Source: Megaustenia siamemsis (taxonomy: Eukaryota; Mollusca; Gastropoda; Stylommatophora; Ariophantidae). Taken from it: a stretch of DNA of 64,000 bases. Numbering within the stretch: position 1 is the stretch's first letter; every line of letters begins with the position of its first letter. Shown here piece after piece: positions 1 through 10,990 of this stretch. The notes under the pieces were generated by a model that did no database searches, was not told where the DNA came from, and saw only the letters and a program-made list of their open reading frames with translations. A program made the translations under genes and the position numbers. The stretch spans positions 48,170,421 to 48,234,420 of the forward strand of contig JAVIAB010000139.1 of assembly GCA_032433765.1 (NCBI GenBank), in the 5' to 3' direction.

Positions 1-352
1 GGGATACAATAATAAATGATTATTATTAAAGAGGGAAACTTCAGAGGTATTAGACCAGCGAATATACCTTTTATGATGAATAAGATGGGAATGACAGAAT
101 GATCTTAAGAAATTGGCATCAAGAAAAGGCTTTGAGTGGCCAGCTATGTTTTTTTTTTAAATTATCAGTAAATAGTAAAAAAAAAAAAACCAGTAATTAA
201 ATAGTAATTATAAATTCCTGTTTATTTGTAAGACGACTTGGAAATGTTTCCTGAAGATCTATGTTCTACACTGAGTTGAAACAATTCTCGCCCTGTTTTT
301 CCCATGTCCCAACCTTTCAACAATTCCTCGCTACTTTTGAAATGTATTATTT
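1..352. other. AT-rich stretch, nothing recognised
   Basis: No coding frame, repeat or RNA was recognised here. It contains short homopolymer runs of T and A. It leads directly into the 66-bp tandem array. Confidence 0.5.
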
Positions 353-1543
353 GCTTAACTGTGTTTAGTGAGATCGAGGTGTGAAACTGTCTGGGTCCTC
401 TCTTAGCTAATATATCTGCCTTAACTGTGTTTAGTGAGATCGAGGTGTGAAACTGTCTGGGTCCTCTCTTAGCTAATGTATCTGCCTCAACTGTGTTTAG
501 TGAGATGGAGGTGTGAAACTGTCTGGGTCCTCTCTTAGCTAATGTATCTGCCTTAACTGTGTTTAGTGAGATCGAGGTGTGAAACTGTCTGGGTCCTCTC
601 TTAGCTAATGTATCTGCCTCACTGTGTTTAGTGAGATGGAGGTGTGAAACTGTCTGGGTCCTCTCTTAGCTAATGTATCTGCCATAACTGTGTTTAGTGA
701 GATGGAGGTGTGAAACTGTCTGGATCCTCTCTTAGCTAATATATCTGCCATAACTGTGTTTAGTGAGATGGAGGTGTGAAACTGTCTGGATCCTCTCTAG
801 CTAATGTATCTGCCTTAACTGTGTTTAGTGAGATGGAGTGTGAAACTGTCTGGGTCCTCTCTTAGCTGATGTATCTGCCTTAACTGTGTTTAGTGAGATG
901 GAGGTGTGAAACTGTATGGATCCTCTCTTAGCTAATGTATCTGCCTTAACTGTGTTTAGTGAGATGGAGGTGTGAAACTGTCTGGATCCTCTCTTAGCTG
1001 ATGTAATTGCCTTAACTGTGTTTAGTGAGATGGAGGTGTGAAACTGTCTGGATCCTCTCTTAGCTGATGTATCTGCCTTAACTGTGTTTAGTGAGATGGA
1101 GGTGTGAAACTGTATGGATCCTCTCTTAGCTAATGTATCTGCCTTAACTGTGTTTAGTGAGATGGAGGTGTGAAACTGTCTGGATCCTCTCTTAGCTGAT
1201 GTATCTGCCTTAACTGTGTTTAGTGAGATGGAGGTGTGAAACTGTATGGATCCTCTCTTAGCTAATGTATCTGCCTTAACTGTGTTTAGTGAGATGGAGG
1301 TGTGAAACTGTCTGGATCCTCTCTTAGCTGATGTAACTGCCTTAACTGTGTTTAGTGAGATGGAGGTGTGAAACTGTCTGGATCCTCTCTTAGCTGATGT
1401 ATCTGCCTTAACTGTGTTTAGTGAGATGGAGGTGTGAAACTGTCTGGATCCTCTCTTAGCTAATATATCTGCCTTAACTGTGTTTAGTGAGATCGAGGTG
1501 TGAAACTGTCTGGATCCTCTCTTAGCTAGTGTATCTGCCTTAA
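353..1543. repeat. 66-bp tandem array, about 18 copies
   Basis: A unit of 66 bases beginning AACTGTGTTTAGTGAGAT and ending ATGTATCTGCCTT recurs about 18 times head to tail. Early copies carry GTCTGGGTCC, while later ones carry GTCTGGATCC or GTATGGATCC. Variant units recur in order: copies with TGTATGG and copies with the rare TGTAATTG or TGTAACTG ending are spaced so that blocks of about five units resemble each other (around 901-1230 and 1231-1494). This points to block duplication as well as single-unit slippage. No coding role is apparent. Confidence 0.95.
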
Positions 1544-2469
1544 AATTACTTGGTGTGTTGGAGCGTTCCGAGATCCATTGAATCAGTCCAGTTGTCAGAT
1601 ACGAATCACTGACTCATTCACAACATCTAGGTTCTCCTAGTTTACATTTTCCGTTGTCAAAATTCAAATGAAATCAGGAAATGAACAGAAGAAATGTAGA
1701 CATAATAAAGCAAGTAACTAGTATACTTTGGCATAAACACTCACAATCGCATATTAGGGAATATGCCTGAATAAAAAGTTTAAAAATATTGCAACCCCAA
1801 CTACAACCAGCAACCACCGGTATATCTCTCTTGCCACGAGACAGTGTTTAATGATAATCCAACACACCATAAAACAGAGTCCAATCAATAGTTGGACGCT
1901 GACACAGAATGAATTAATTTGCTCTCCATTGATCGAAAGACGAGTTTTTGTGTCTTCAGGGATTGTCTATTAACTGAGTATGTCAATTGTGTTTTTGTTT
2001 GTTTTGTTTTTGTCTTTTATATTTTTTCTCAGAAACATTATCTCTGTACTTGGATAATATATTTAGCGTTTCATTGTGTTCCTGCTAACAGTGGAAGACC
2101 TTAGCGCAGTGCATATGCTCGTAACCTCAGTATGGCGCCTTTCCTTAACTTAGGTTTATTTAAGAAAACTGATTAACTTTCGTGGACAAATATTACTTCA
2201 AACTTCCCCCGGACTGTGACATGTGGTCTACTTTTTATATCTCAGCTGCCAAGTGACTCTTTCTTGTTCAGCTTGAACACGCGACCTCATTTATGTCTTT
2301 CGTCTCTTATTAGATTAAGTCATCTATCGTGCCTAGCTTACTTGAACGATTTCCAGTTTCCTGAGTACATGCATAATTATTTAATTTCTCGAATGCAGAC
2401 ATACTTAACCAAAATGAATTATGTAACACGGTAAACAAGATTTAATTAACGTTACAGCTATTGTTATAT
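1544..2469. other. Non-coding stretch, no assigned element
   Basis: Only short chance open frames are present, without recognisable protein similarity. The right boundary is the likely target site of the next SINE (TTGTTAT). Confidence 0.4.
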
Positions 2470-2725
2470 GGGAGCCGCGATAGCTCAGTGGTTAGTGAAC
2501 TGGACTACAAAAGACAAGAGGTCAGGTTCGATCCTGCTCGATGGCTTCAGGGTTCACCCAGCCTTAAATGGATAGCGGATTTTTTTTCTGGGAAAGTAAA
2601 GCGGCACGGGCGTAATACCGACCACATTACCCCAAAAATCATGTGTCGAAAGTCTGTAAAAAGTATGGTCACTAACACCATATTCTCTATACGCCACTTG
2701 GCGTGACGTGGCGTTTTACTTTACT
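2470..2725 (+). mobile_element. tRNA-derived SINE (family 1), near full length
   Basis: The 5' head is tRNA-like, with a pol III A box TAGCTCAGTGG and a B box GGTTCGATCC. The body is shared by all family-1 copies in the window: the segment GGGTTCACCCAGCC, the segment GCGGCACGGGCGTAATACC, and a 3' end with the self-complementary ACGCCACTTGGCGT before TTTACTTTACT. TTGTTAT flanks both sides and may be the target-site duplication. The element is non-autonomous; transcription would be by RNA polymerase III and movement would depend on a LINE reverse transcriptase. Confidence 0.9.
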
Positions 2726-3009
2726 TGTTATCGTTATATATTTTCTAACAAACACAACAATGACACTGTCATGCTTTTGTTGATAAATATAAGTTTGACA
2801 ATAGAACATACAAAAACATTGTGTGACTAAAGTTTTCATTGACCCGCCAGATGTTGAGTCTTGAATCATGCATCTGTTCTATAGCAAACTTTAGCTCATA
2901 GGGGCCCCTTCTGTCTAACCTAAGCTATAATTAGCATTATCATTACTTGTCGGGGCAAAAGTGTGAATAGCTAAGCTCACACCACCGCAAATTGTTTCTT
3001 ATATCAAAT

Positions 3010-3190
3010 TAACCACTTTCAGTACTACAGGAAAAGCAGAAACCATTCTATTCGGAGCTGAATACTGGAGAACAAGAGAAAGGAAATATCGAGACTATCA
3101 CTCACTACACACAACCTGCCTGAGGAAAATTCTCAGACTATCTGGCCAAACAAATCAACAGGAATTTGTCAACACTTGCTTACTAGGTGT
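3010..3190 (+). mobile_element. LINE reverse transcriptase C-terminal fragment
   Basis: Reading the plus strand gives a short, partly broken frame with AETILFGAEYWRTRE followed by CLRKILRLSGQTNQQEF. This matches the pattern that follows the reverse transcriptase domain in many non-LTR retrotransposons (YGAE.W followed by ..R.LR.I). It is truncated at both ends and has no matching domain upstream, so it is a dead 3' fragment. The clade cannot be assigned from this length. Confidence 0.6.
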
Positions 3191-3849
3191 AATCAAAGAG
3201 AGATGCACACAGTGATAACAGGGAAACAATCTCTAAACAGATCTGGAAAAGCGCAAGGAGGGAATGTGAAACAGAGATAGACCAGGGACAACCTAACAAA
3301 GATCTGTGAAAACATGGATAAACAGTGTGGACCAGCAACGGATGCACCCTGCGTAGTATGGCCTTGTACCACATAATCGGGAGAAACTTAAAATTGCCCT
3401 CAAAACTGCGCACCAGGAGCTGACTGTCTTGTTGATCTGTGACCAAGGAAAGAGAAAGATGGCGATTTTGAGTGAGGCGAAGGAGTCGACATGCAGCTAA
3501 ATAAAAGGCATGGTTGTTCCCAATAAACTTTAGCGACAATCACACAGAGTACGCCATTTAGATAACAACACAACGACTGATGATTCTTCAGTCCGAAGAT
3601 TGCTAGATTTTAGATCAATACTCGGGTTCTTGTGCAGCACAGGTTGGGTGGAACAAACGTGGGACATTTGAAAGAAGTAAGCAGTAAACGTGAACCATTG
3701 ACATGCATGCCATTTATTATGTGCTTATTAAAGAACTCCAGCACCAAGAAGGTTGTTAGCAATGAGTGAAGTCAGTTCTACATTCAATCAATAATTAATT
3801 CAATGTGTGAATCAACATCAAAGGTTGATTAATGGCATTAAAAAAACAA

Positions 3850-4215
3850 AAAACTGGGGAGCACAAGCGGCTGCGACCTGCGGTCGCAATAGCAGGGTCG
3901 GCGCACCATCAGCTGTCCAAGACCTAGAAGTTCTACCTCCTCGTGTTCTCCCCTAGTAACGGTCGGCGTCAAACTAGACTGGCTAACAGAAGCTAGGATC
4001 GCCGTGTTCCCTGTAGTGGTGGCTGTTACAGATATAGAGGACCCAGTATTGCAGTACCTCTGGGCTGGACTAGTAGTTTCCTAGCATAGCCTGGGATAGA
4101 CGAACTCCAACCTCTCCAGTAAGAGCCGAGAATGTCAAGAAAGCCATTACGACCCGACACACCAATGAGTCAAATGGCACCCTGCCAGCATCAACTCGTG
4201 GCATTCCGTTAAGTT
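3850..4215. repeat. GC-rich unclassified block between A-rich ends
   Basis: This block is clearly more GC-rich than its flanks, is preceded by an A-rich run (AAAAAACAAAAAAC) and ends in an A/C-rich tail of CAAA units. The composition break and the A-rich 3' tail suggest a retroposed sequence. No protein or RNA was recognised in it, and no second copy was found in the window. Confidence 0.35.
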
Positions 4216-4785
4216 AAAACAAACAAATAAACAAACAAAAAACAGATTTAACTAATAATGATCATCTTCGCAAGAAAACAAAATATAAATATTCGCATAA
4301 AGATATGATTCAACGACAGAGATCTTGAAGTCAGCGGTTTGACCAAACCGGTAGATGGTAACATCCAAATCAGTCGGCCAAGTGTGCTCTTGGAAGTCTT
4401 CAAAGCTAGTCTTAATTACAATTATTTTTTATAGCATCATTTCACCATAAATATTCTCAAAACTTAAAACGGTTGCAGCAAGTCGATATGGAGCCTCAGA
4501 TTAGATGGATTTTATAAAATAGGGTCACAGGTTACATTACTATGGTGAAATACGACATGGCTTACATTAAATAAAAGGAGAAAATGGTAGTTTATAGTAA
4601 TTACGTAAAAACAAAATTGTTAGGTTCTGGATAAAGAAAGTTAAAAATAGATATAATAGCAGTCGTTTAGTTCCACTAGGCAACAGAAAATCGTATCGTC
4701 TGAATAGACCATCGAAAGCAATTGGCTAAACAGAAAAGAAACTCAGGTTAAAAGATCAAAACGTATACGATAAAAAAAAAAAAAC
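4216..4785. other. AT-rich stretch, nothing recognised
   Basis: No supported gene or repeat. It ends in an A run next to a LINE 3' tail. Confidence 0.4.
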
Positions 4786-4852
4786 TGTCGAGATTGAACG
4801 TTCTGGAGAGACATGATCACCTAGGCTAGCATGCATGGTACTTGATGATGAT
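4786..4852 (+). mobile_element. RTE-like LINE 3' tail (family A)
   Basis: The segment from CTGTCGAGATTGAACG through GGAGAGACATGATCACC to CTTGATGATGAT matches the last ~70 bases of the longer family-A copies at 35.5 kb and 42.6 kb. A tail of TGATGAT units is typical of RTE-type LINEs. Only the extreme 3' end is kept. Confidence 0.75.
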
Positions 4853-4920
4853 TACATTGAAGAGTTTTCATGTACATCTCAATGTGGAGTTATGTATTGT
4901 CAAGGAAACGACTGATCACA

Positions 4921-5571
4921 TTCAGGCCAAGGGTTTAGATTTGGATCACATTTGGGAGAGGGTATTAAATTGGGATTACATTTGGGTGAAAAATTTTAAT
5001 TGGGATTACATTTAGGTGAAGAATTTAAATTGGGATTACATTTGGATGAAGAATTTAAATTGGGAGTACATTTGGGTCAGGAATTTAAATTCGGATTTCA
5101 TTTGGGTGAGGAATTTAAATTGAGATTGCATTTGGGTGAAGAATTTAAATTGGGAATACATTTGGGTGAAGAATTTAAATTGGGATTACATTTGGATGAA
5201 GAATTTAAATTGGGAGTACATTTGGGTCAAGAATTTAAATTGGGATAACATTTGGGTCAAGAATTTAAATTGGGATAACATTTAGGTGAAGAATTTAAAT
5301 TGGGATTACATTTGGGTGAAGAATTTAAATTGGGATTACATTTGGGTGAAGAATTTAAATTGGGATTACATTTGGGCCAAGAACTTAAATTGGGATAACA
5401 TTTGGGTGAAGAATTTAAATTATGATTACATTTGAGTGAAGAATTTAAATTGAGATTACCTTTGGGTGAAGAATTTAAATTGGGATAACATTTGGATGAA
5501 GAATTTAAATTCGGATAACATTTGGATGAAGAATTTAAATTGGGATAACATTTGGGTGAATAATTTAAACT
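4921..5571. repeat. 30-bp minisatellite, about 21 copies
   Basis: The unit is TTTGGGTGAAGAATTTAAAT plus TGGGATTACA. Because 30 is a multiple of three, part of the array stays open and would encode LHLGEEFKLG repeats for 82 residues. Units further along carry TGGGATAACA, which puts stops in that frame. There is no sign of a gene outside the array, so it is read as non-coding. Confidence 0.95.
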
Positions 5572-6195
5572 GTCACACAGTTGTGCTTTTATGGCGATTC
5601 TCGGAAATCGAGTGCTTTTGAAAAGAATAAAATAAAGAGGTGCACATTACCGCAAATAAATGTTACGTTCATAAATACTTTTGTGGAAATATTTTTGAGT
5701 TTTTGTTTCCAAAACGTAAATCGATCTCCATTAAATGCATGTTCTACTTCTGGGAATAAGGTATCCTTTTGCATCTTACATTTTCTTAAGCGGGGGAAGA
5801 GGGGGGGGGGGTGTGATACAAGCCATGCTATATACATTACGTAGCTAGCGGGTGTGCATTACAATACAGAATCTTCATCTACTTGCGTCATTCGTTGGTG
5901 GATTATTACTGAACGAATGCAAATTCTTTCCCTGGCAGGATCATATACGTTAATCAGAACAACACGCGTACAAGTTCGTGCAAATATAGTCAGCAGGTAT
6001 GCTTTTTTTTTCTTCAATCCACGTTGTCATTCCCTCCTGCCATTCATTGACCGCTTGTTACTAATGTCAGTAGATGTGTTCTCAAATCTTAATGGTGCTC
6101 ATTCAAAAGACTTTCATTCTGTAGAATGAGTAAAGATTAAGAAAAAGACTAAGTTTGGTTAGAATGAGATTTATACACGACCAGTATCTTCTAAC
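5572..6195. other. Non-coding stretch with a G run
   Basis: Two short antiparallel open frames overlap here, but neither has recognisable content. A run of ten G at about 5801 is the only notable feature. Confidence 0.35.
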
Positions 6196-6207
6196 AAAGC
6201 AGGTAAA

Positions 6208-6470
6208 GTAAGTAAAAAAGTAAAGTACCCCCGTCACGCCAAGTGGCGTATAGGGAAATATGGTGTTAGTGACCCTATATTTTACAGACCTTCAGCACAT
6301 GATTTTTGGGGTAATGTGGTCGGTATTACGCCCGTGCTGCTTTACTTTCCCAGAAAAAATCCGGTACCCATTTAAGGCTGGGTGAACCCGGATGCCGTCG
6401 GTTGGGATCGAACCCTACTCCTTGTCCTTTGTAGTCCAGTTCACTAACCACTGAGCTATCTTGGCTCCCT
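6208..6470 (-). mobile_element. tRNA-derived SINE (family 1) with 12-bp TSD
   Basis: A near full-length minus-strand copy with the tRNA-like head at the right end and ACGCCACTTGGCGT at the left. It is flanked by an exact 12-bp direct repeat, AAAGCAGGTAAA, at 6196-6207 and 6471-6482. This is direct evidence of insertion by target-primed reverse transcription. Confidence 0.95.
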
Positions 6471-6789
6471 AAAGCAGGTAAATGTTTGTTTTATAACATC
6501 AAATATCGCAAGAGAGTGTAGTACTTCATTGTACAGGGTTTCAGGAGACAAGTGCTGTTGTAAGATGATCTCTTATTATCTCCACCAATTCCGTTAGCCA
6601 CCTCACCTGTTTAGTACCCGACCTTGTTAGTCCATGTCGCTGTAGGACAAGAAGTCAAATTCTCGACCTTTATAGTCCTCTTGTGTTAGCTGGTTCTGTT
6701 CTCTTATTATTAGCTGACTAAAGCACTTATATTATTTTGTCTTTCGTATTTACTTTTACAAAAAATAAATGTCTTTTCAACACCTGGGG

Positions 6790-6880
6790 TTTTTATGGAT
6801 GATGTGGCCGCACGGCCGCTCTACTTTCCCAGCAAAAAAATCACTGATGTTTACTTTCCGTGGCTGGGTGAACCCCAGAA
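6790..6880 (-). mobile_element. Degraded SINE internal fragment
   Basis: The segment around CCGCTCTACTTTCCCAGC and TGGCTGGGTGAACCCC is a decayed minus-strand copy of the middle of the family-1 SINE. Both ends are missing. Confidence 0.55.
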
Positions 6881-7264
6881 GTCGTGTCGTTACGTATACA
6901 CCGCACTTCAGGTAATTGAACACAAATCGTTATGGTTATAGTCCGTTCAGAATCGTTTGCCGAGATGTTATGATTTATAATTCAAAAAGTTCTTGATGAT
7001 TTCACATGATTTTTGGCATACGGTGTTAAAATGTCCATGTCACGAGAACATATGTGTTACTCGATGTCTAGCTATAACGGTTTTCTTAAAGCGGCGAATT
7101 CCTTTGATCTTTGCCCATGTAACTATTATTTTGACCCTAATCAAAATGTTTTACAGTAATCTAGTGCAACGATGACCCATAGGCGTGTCCATAAAATTTT
7201 ACTGGGTGGCAAGTATACAAATTTTAAATTATATATAGAACTTTTGTTCGTAGAGTCAATTTGA

Positions 7265-7450
7265 TATAGTTCCATGCTCTTGGTGTGAGTTTCCCAAATG
7301 TTGTCGCTGCCTTTCAAATACGTACATTTAGTTCCTCATCTAAGGAAAGTGTGGCTGTAATAGTGGATCCAAGATAGCTGAACTTCTGTACTGACTCAAG
7401 CAGGCTTCCATTCAAAGTAATGGTTGTTGGTTTGCTTATAACATATTTTT
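7265..7450 (-). mobile_element. LINE fragment nested in the Sailor-like element
   Basis: The minus strand encodes a fragment with SLLESVQKFSYLGSTITATL then SLDEELNVRI and, after a stop, KAATTFGKL. This is the region after the reverse transcriptase palm in RTE- or Jockey-type LINEs (YLGS.I..D..L..EI..RI..A). A stop follows NVRI. It is a short dead copy. Confidence 0.7.
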
Positions 7451-7548
7451 GATTGCTTGGGTGGTCTTGAACAATAAACTGTTTAACAAATCAACTAGGA
7501 AATTTTGCAAATCAAACTATTTATCTGTAGACTTAATCAGAGTAATGA

Positions 7549-8818
7549 TCATTCAGAATCAGACGAGTCAAATAGGTCGATTACTGCTTTCGGCTGAACA
7601 AACAACAAACCATCCTTTTTCCAATATTCCTCTTCTTGTCGTAACACATGATCCTCACATTTTACCCAGTAGTCTTTATTTATATTTGATAGAGCCTGAT
7701 TTGTAAGTGTCTCAACATCGCATAATTTGAAAGTTTTATTTGTATATGCTACGTGTCCTTTAACTTTTGCCCAAACTAGCTCTATAGGATTTAAGTGTGC
7801 ATGATATGGAGGTAGTCTCAAACATCTATGGCCATGTTCTTGAATTAACTTGTCTATTTTAAATATCTTTGTACGTTGTGTCTATTTTACAAGGCTAAGC
7901 AATTCGGGTTTCAAGTAGCTGTCGTTAACTTGTATGTGTTCTTTTATGAGCCACGTTTTGATTGCATCTTTTGTACTTGATGATGTTGGGATTCTATCTT
8001 CTACGTTAACTACGTTATGGTATGAAGCATTGTCCATTATCAGACAAGAAGGTCGATCTAATATTGGAAGGATACTTTTCTCGATCCAGTCTTTAAATAT
8101 GTGCCCATTCATTTCGGAGTGGTAGTCTCTATTGTCTATGGATTTTGAAATGAAAACGAGATGAGCATTCTGCAACAACCCATTATGTCTGCTACCTGCA
8201 TGTGCAACTATCAAACGCTGCCCTTTACTGCTTGGTACTGATCTTTTAATACTTCCATCTGCTAACTGCCATTCCTTTTCATTTGTATGATGAAACATCT
8301 AAATAAACAATATCATAATCATTTTCGCGCATTTCCTTCACTTCACGTAAATACTTGCTTCTAAGAGCTACTAGATGTGGCTTCTCACAAATAATGTTTT
8401 TTCCACCAGCATACTTTCTAAAGGTGAAGCCTGCACTTCTTAATATTTTCCATAATGAAGTTTTTGATATTTCAATGTCGTTGTTAGTTTTCAGCCAAAG
8501 CTTCAACATTCTAAGTGTCACTTCTTCGTTTATATCAAACATTCGACAGTTTTCTCTTTTTACTAGGTCCTTATCAAAACTGTCTAACGTTTCTTTCCTT
8601 CCTTGCTTTCTTGCATTTGTTGGCAATAAATATCCGCTTCCTTTAACTATTCGATCAAATGAACGTTTACACAAACCTAAAATATGCATTGTTCTCTTCT
8701 CAGGGTTTGATAAAGAACAATAAAGATGTCCCTTTTTACGCTCTCTGCAGAAGTATTGATAAATCTTTATAGCAATGTTATGCTCAGTAAAATATTTTGC
8801 CTTTATATTCATTCTCAC
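7549..8818 (-). pseudogene. DDE transposase, IS630/Tc1/mariner superfamily, Sailor-like
   Basis: The 5' part (8818-8279) has a helix-turn-helix-like segment (TMHILGLCKRSFDRIVKGSG) and runs to YDIVYLD, the first catalytic Asp. A frameshift follows directly at about 8285, with loss of the residues expected after it. The second frame (8298-7882) starts FHHTNEKEW and contains LIMDNASYHN, the second catalytic Asp. It ends at a single in-frame TAG at 7882-7884. The same frame then continues to RLPPYHAHLNPIELVWAKVK, with the catalytic Glu in NPIE, and ends DLFDSSDSE. Counting through the stop codon, 83 residues separate the second Asp from the Glu. That is far more than the 34 of Tc1/mariner and near the DD82E/Sailor group as I recall it. 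The enzyme would cut and join transposon ends at TA sites in the nucleus. This copy is dead. Confidence 0.85.
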
Positions 8819-9334
8819 ATAGACTTGCAGAAGATAATATGGATAGTGCCGCCTCCTTTCTGTAAATATTGAGATTTGCCTCTGAATTATGACTCGAACT
8901 CGAGTCTACGGCCGTGATTTTGACGTCACATAATTTCCGGTTTCGGCTAAAATGTCATTTTGTGCTAAACGGGAAATTTCATATGTAACATTTCTTTATA
9001 AAAATTTATAGTGGAAACATAACTATTTTAGGACGGTGCGCATTCAGCCGTGAAGGTCATGCCTATATGTTAAAGAATCAGCTGTGAGATGTAAGCATCT
9101 ACATAATCCCGCCGGTGTTTATAATATCGATTAACTTTTTTTTAATATAGGTTAAATAAGGCATCTTTGAAACTGGATCACATTTCTTTGATAAAAAATA
9201 TTTTTATAGCGACATTAGTATTCTAAACCTAACTTCAAAAGATCAATGCAAATGAACAATAAGTTTTTGAAAAAAATAAATTAATGTCTAGGCAAACGAA
9301 TCTGAACGGACTATAGAAGCGTATCTACATAGTG

Positions 9335-9563
9335 CTTGATTGTGGGTGTTGTTCGTTATGTGTATTTGCAAACATGAATTCAATTGGTTACAATTAGTGT
9401 GGCCGTATTTCTCAATGATTTTGTCAACATGGTACACCTTTTTCTTATTCGTATTCTTCACAAGTTGTAACAATTCGGGTTTTAAATATGTGTCGTCAAA
9501 TTTGACATTTTCATTCGCAAGCCATGTCCTAATTTGCTCTTTTGTATTTGATGCAGTAGGCAC
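9335..9563 (-). pseudogene. Transposase fragment of the second Sailor-like copy
   Basis: The frame PTASNTKEQIRTWLANEN, FDDTYLKPELLQLVK and VDKIIEKYGHT aligns without gaps to the spacer between the second Asp and the Glu in the first copy (PTSSSTKDAIKTWLIKEH, NDSYLKPELLSLVK). At the position of the first copy's TAG stop this copy keeps a sense codon, so the stop is private to the first copy. The protein frame breaks after YGHT; the Glu-bearing motif is absent. Confidence 0.75.
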
Positions 9564-10013
9564 TTTGTCCCATCTTGAATTCCCTAAGGAAGTGCTGATA
9601 TAGTAAAACAGTAACCTTTTGCATAGTTATAAATTTGCATTTCAAACCCATTGTAATTTAGATATAAATGTTGGTATTTAAAGTCAACAAATTGTCTACT
9701 GAGTCTTCACAAAATTAATAAAGATACGCCTTCCCTTCGGTAATTAATGCCCAGGCCGTGGTGCGTCATGTCGTTCAATAACAATTCAGTTTTGTGCACG
9801 GGATTTTCCTGAACTTAGTGTTTCTGCAATAGCCAAACTATTTTACGTCAACGACCGCAACAAATTAATGTATATATCCTAAAATGGTGTCAAATTCGAA
9901 CAGGGTGAATTTAATATAGCCTAAAGAAGAAAACTTTTAAACTAGATCAAATTTCTCAGAGCAAAAAATATTTCTATAACGACATCAATATTATAAGATT
10001 ACATGCAAAAGTT

Positions 10014-10174
10014 AGCTCAGTGGTTAGTGAACTGCTACCACGGACATAGGGTTCGATCCCAAACGGTTACCCAGCCTCAAAAGTAAAGCAGCACGGGCGT
10101 AATTCAAAAATCATGTGCTGAAAAAATATAGACTAACACCATATTTCTATACGAACGGGGGTGCTTTACTTTAC
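10014..10174 (+). mobile_element. Internally deleted SINE (family 1) with 14-bp TSD
   Basis: A short copy starting at AGCTCAGTGGTTAGTGAACT, with B box GGTTCGATCC and the 3' end lacking the ACGCCACTTGGCGT hairpin. Flanked by an exact 14-bp repeat TACATGCAAAAGTT at 10000-10013 and 10175-10188. It lies in the terminal part of the second Sailor-like copy and so is younger than it. Confidence 0.9.
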
Positions 10175-10569
10175 TACATGCAAAAGTTGAAAGCAAAATA
10201 ACAAACGGTTATCACGTAAAGCTAATTCAAGTGTGGTTATGAATTTCTGAACGGACTATAGTATAAATGTCCTAGACACATGCTTCTTCACAAAGTGTAG
10301 TCCCAAATGTTACGATGTCTCTTTCATATTTCATACTATTTTGTTTCGTTTAAAACAACATTAGTGGCTTTATCAAGAACATAACCTTATTTAAGTCTCT
10401 CGTGACTTTTTTAAAAGCTCGGACTTGGCTTTTGCAATAGAAGAGTGGCAGATATACATTATTTGTCATTGAATATTTCTCATTTGCTATTTCTTTGTCA
10501 TTTTTATATGCGTAATAACGACACATGTAATAGCGTAAGTTTTCTGACAGTTTGTTTCAACTTTTCTTA

Positions 10570-10990
10570 TGTCGTGATTATCGTTATGGTTAGCCGAAGG
10601 CCCCGGTTTCAATGCAAACGTATTAAAATTCATAATTGCTCAATCTCCTGTGCCAGTGGAATCATCCGAATTAAAACTCATCTTATTGAAGAATCCAAAC
10701 AAAGAAAGGCAGCTGCAGTCCCCATCCAAGCAGCTACAGCACACGCCGAAAGACACCGAAAGTGAACGCAGCTGAACTGTCCTTCGTAATACGATATCAT
10801 TCATTGTAGGCAATCGGAATATCGAAACACGATCCCGATGAAAAACACAGCTCACGATGTGCACAGGAGATTGAGGCGCTGAACTAGGTAGCTCCGGCAG
10901 CAAGCCGGACTTGAAGTATGAGGAAACTGCAACAAGGAACGCTTTTCAAACTGAGCCTCAATGGTTCCTGCCGCCTTTCCGCCATATTGA
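10570..10990. repeat. Dispersed repeat F, copy 1
   Basis: This ~400-base sequence recurs at about 13100-13410 and 25415-25850. Shared blocks include GGCCCCGGT, CATAATTGCTCAA, CAGTCCCCATC, the motif AACTGTTCC or AACTGTCC, GGAATATCGAAA, GCTCACGRTGTGCACA, CAAGCCGGACTTG and GAAACTGCAACAAGGAAC. The copies differ by many substitutions and small indels, so this is an old family. No TIR, tRNA head or A tail was seen, so the class is unknown. Confidence 0.8.

Larger units (their letters stand above)
6941..9311 (-). mobile_element. Sailor-like (IS630/Tc1/mariner) DNA transposon, decayed
   Basis: The left end reads TATAGTCCGTTCAGAATCG and continues TTTGCCGAGA. The reverse complement of the right end reads TATAGTCCGTTCAGATTCG and continues TTTGCCTAGA. 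The two ends therefore match over about 29 bases with two mismatches, including the TATA at each edge (6937-6940 and 9312-9315), consistent with TA target duplication. The transposase pseudogene lies between them on the minus strand. A LINE fragment at 7265-7450 sits inside, so the element is older than that insertion. The length is about 2.4 kb. Confidence 0.8.
9312..10257 (-). mobile_element. Second, truncated Sailor-like copy with a SINE inside
   Basis: The right end carries CTGAACGGACTATAG, the same terminus as the neighbouring element. The stretch before it (about 9907-10257) is diverged but alignable to 9121-9311 of the first copy, for example AAAAAATATTTCTATAACGA against AAAAAATATTTTTATAGCGA. 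A transposase piece lies at 9335-9563. No left terminus was found; the copy abuts the right end of the first element directly. A SINE with its own target duplication interrupts the terminal region. Confidence 0.65.

Noticed and set aside
353..1543. CRISPR array
   Set aside because: The repeats are directly adjacent without unique spacers, and the setting is an animal genome.
2470..2545. Functional tRNA genes at the SINE heads
   Set aside because: Pol III boxes are present, but no complete cloverleaf with a paired acceptor is seen in family 1 and each is followed by the common SINE body.
3183..3539. 118-residue minus-strand frame
   Set aside because: No protein family signal; it partly overlaps a LINE fragment on the other strand.
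5000..5248. 82-residue frame of LHLGEEFKLG repeats
   Set aside because: A by-product of the 30-bp minisatellite; neighbouring units carry stops in the same frame.
7934..8723. Plus-strand frames opposite the transposase
   Set aside because: They are the complement of the transposase pseudogene.
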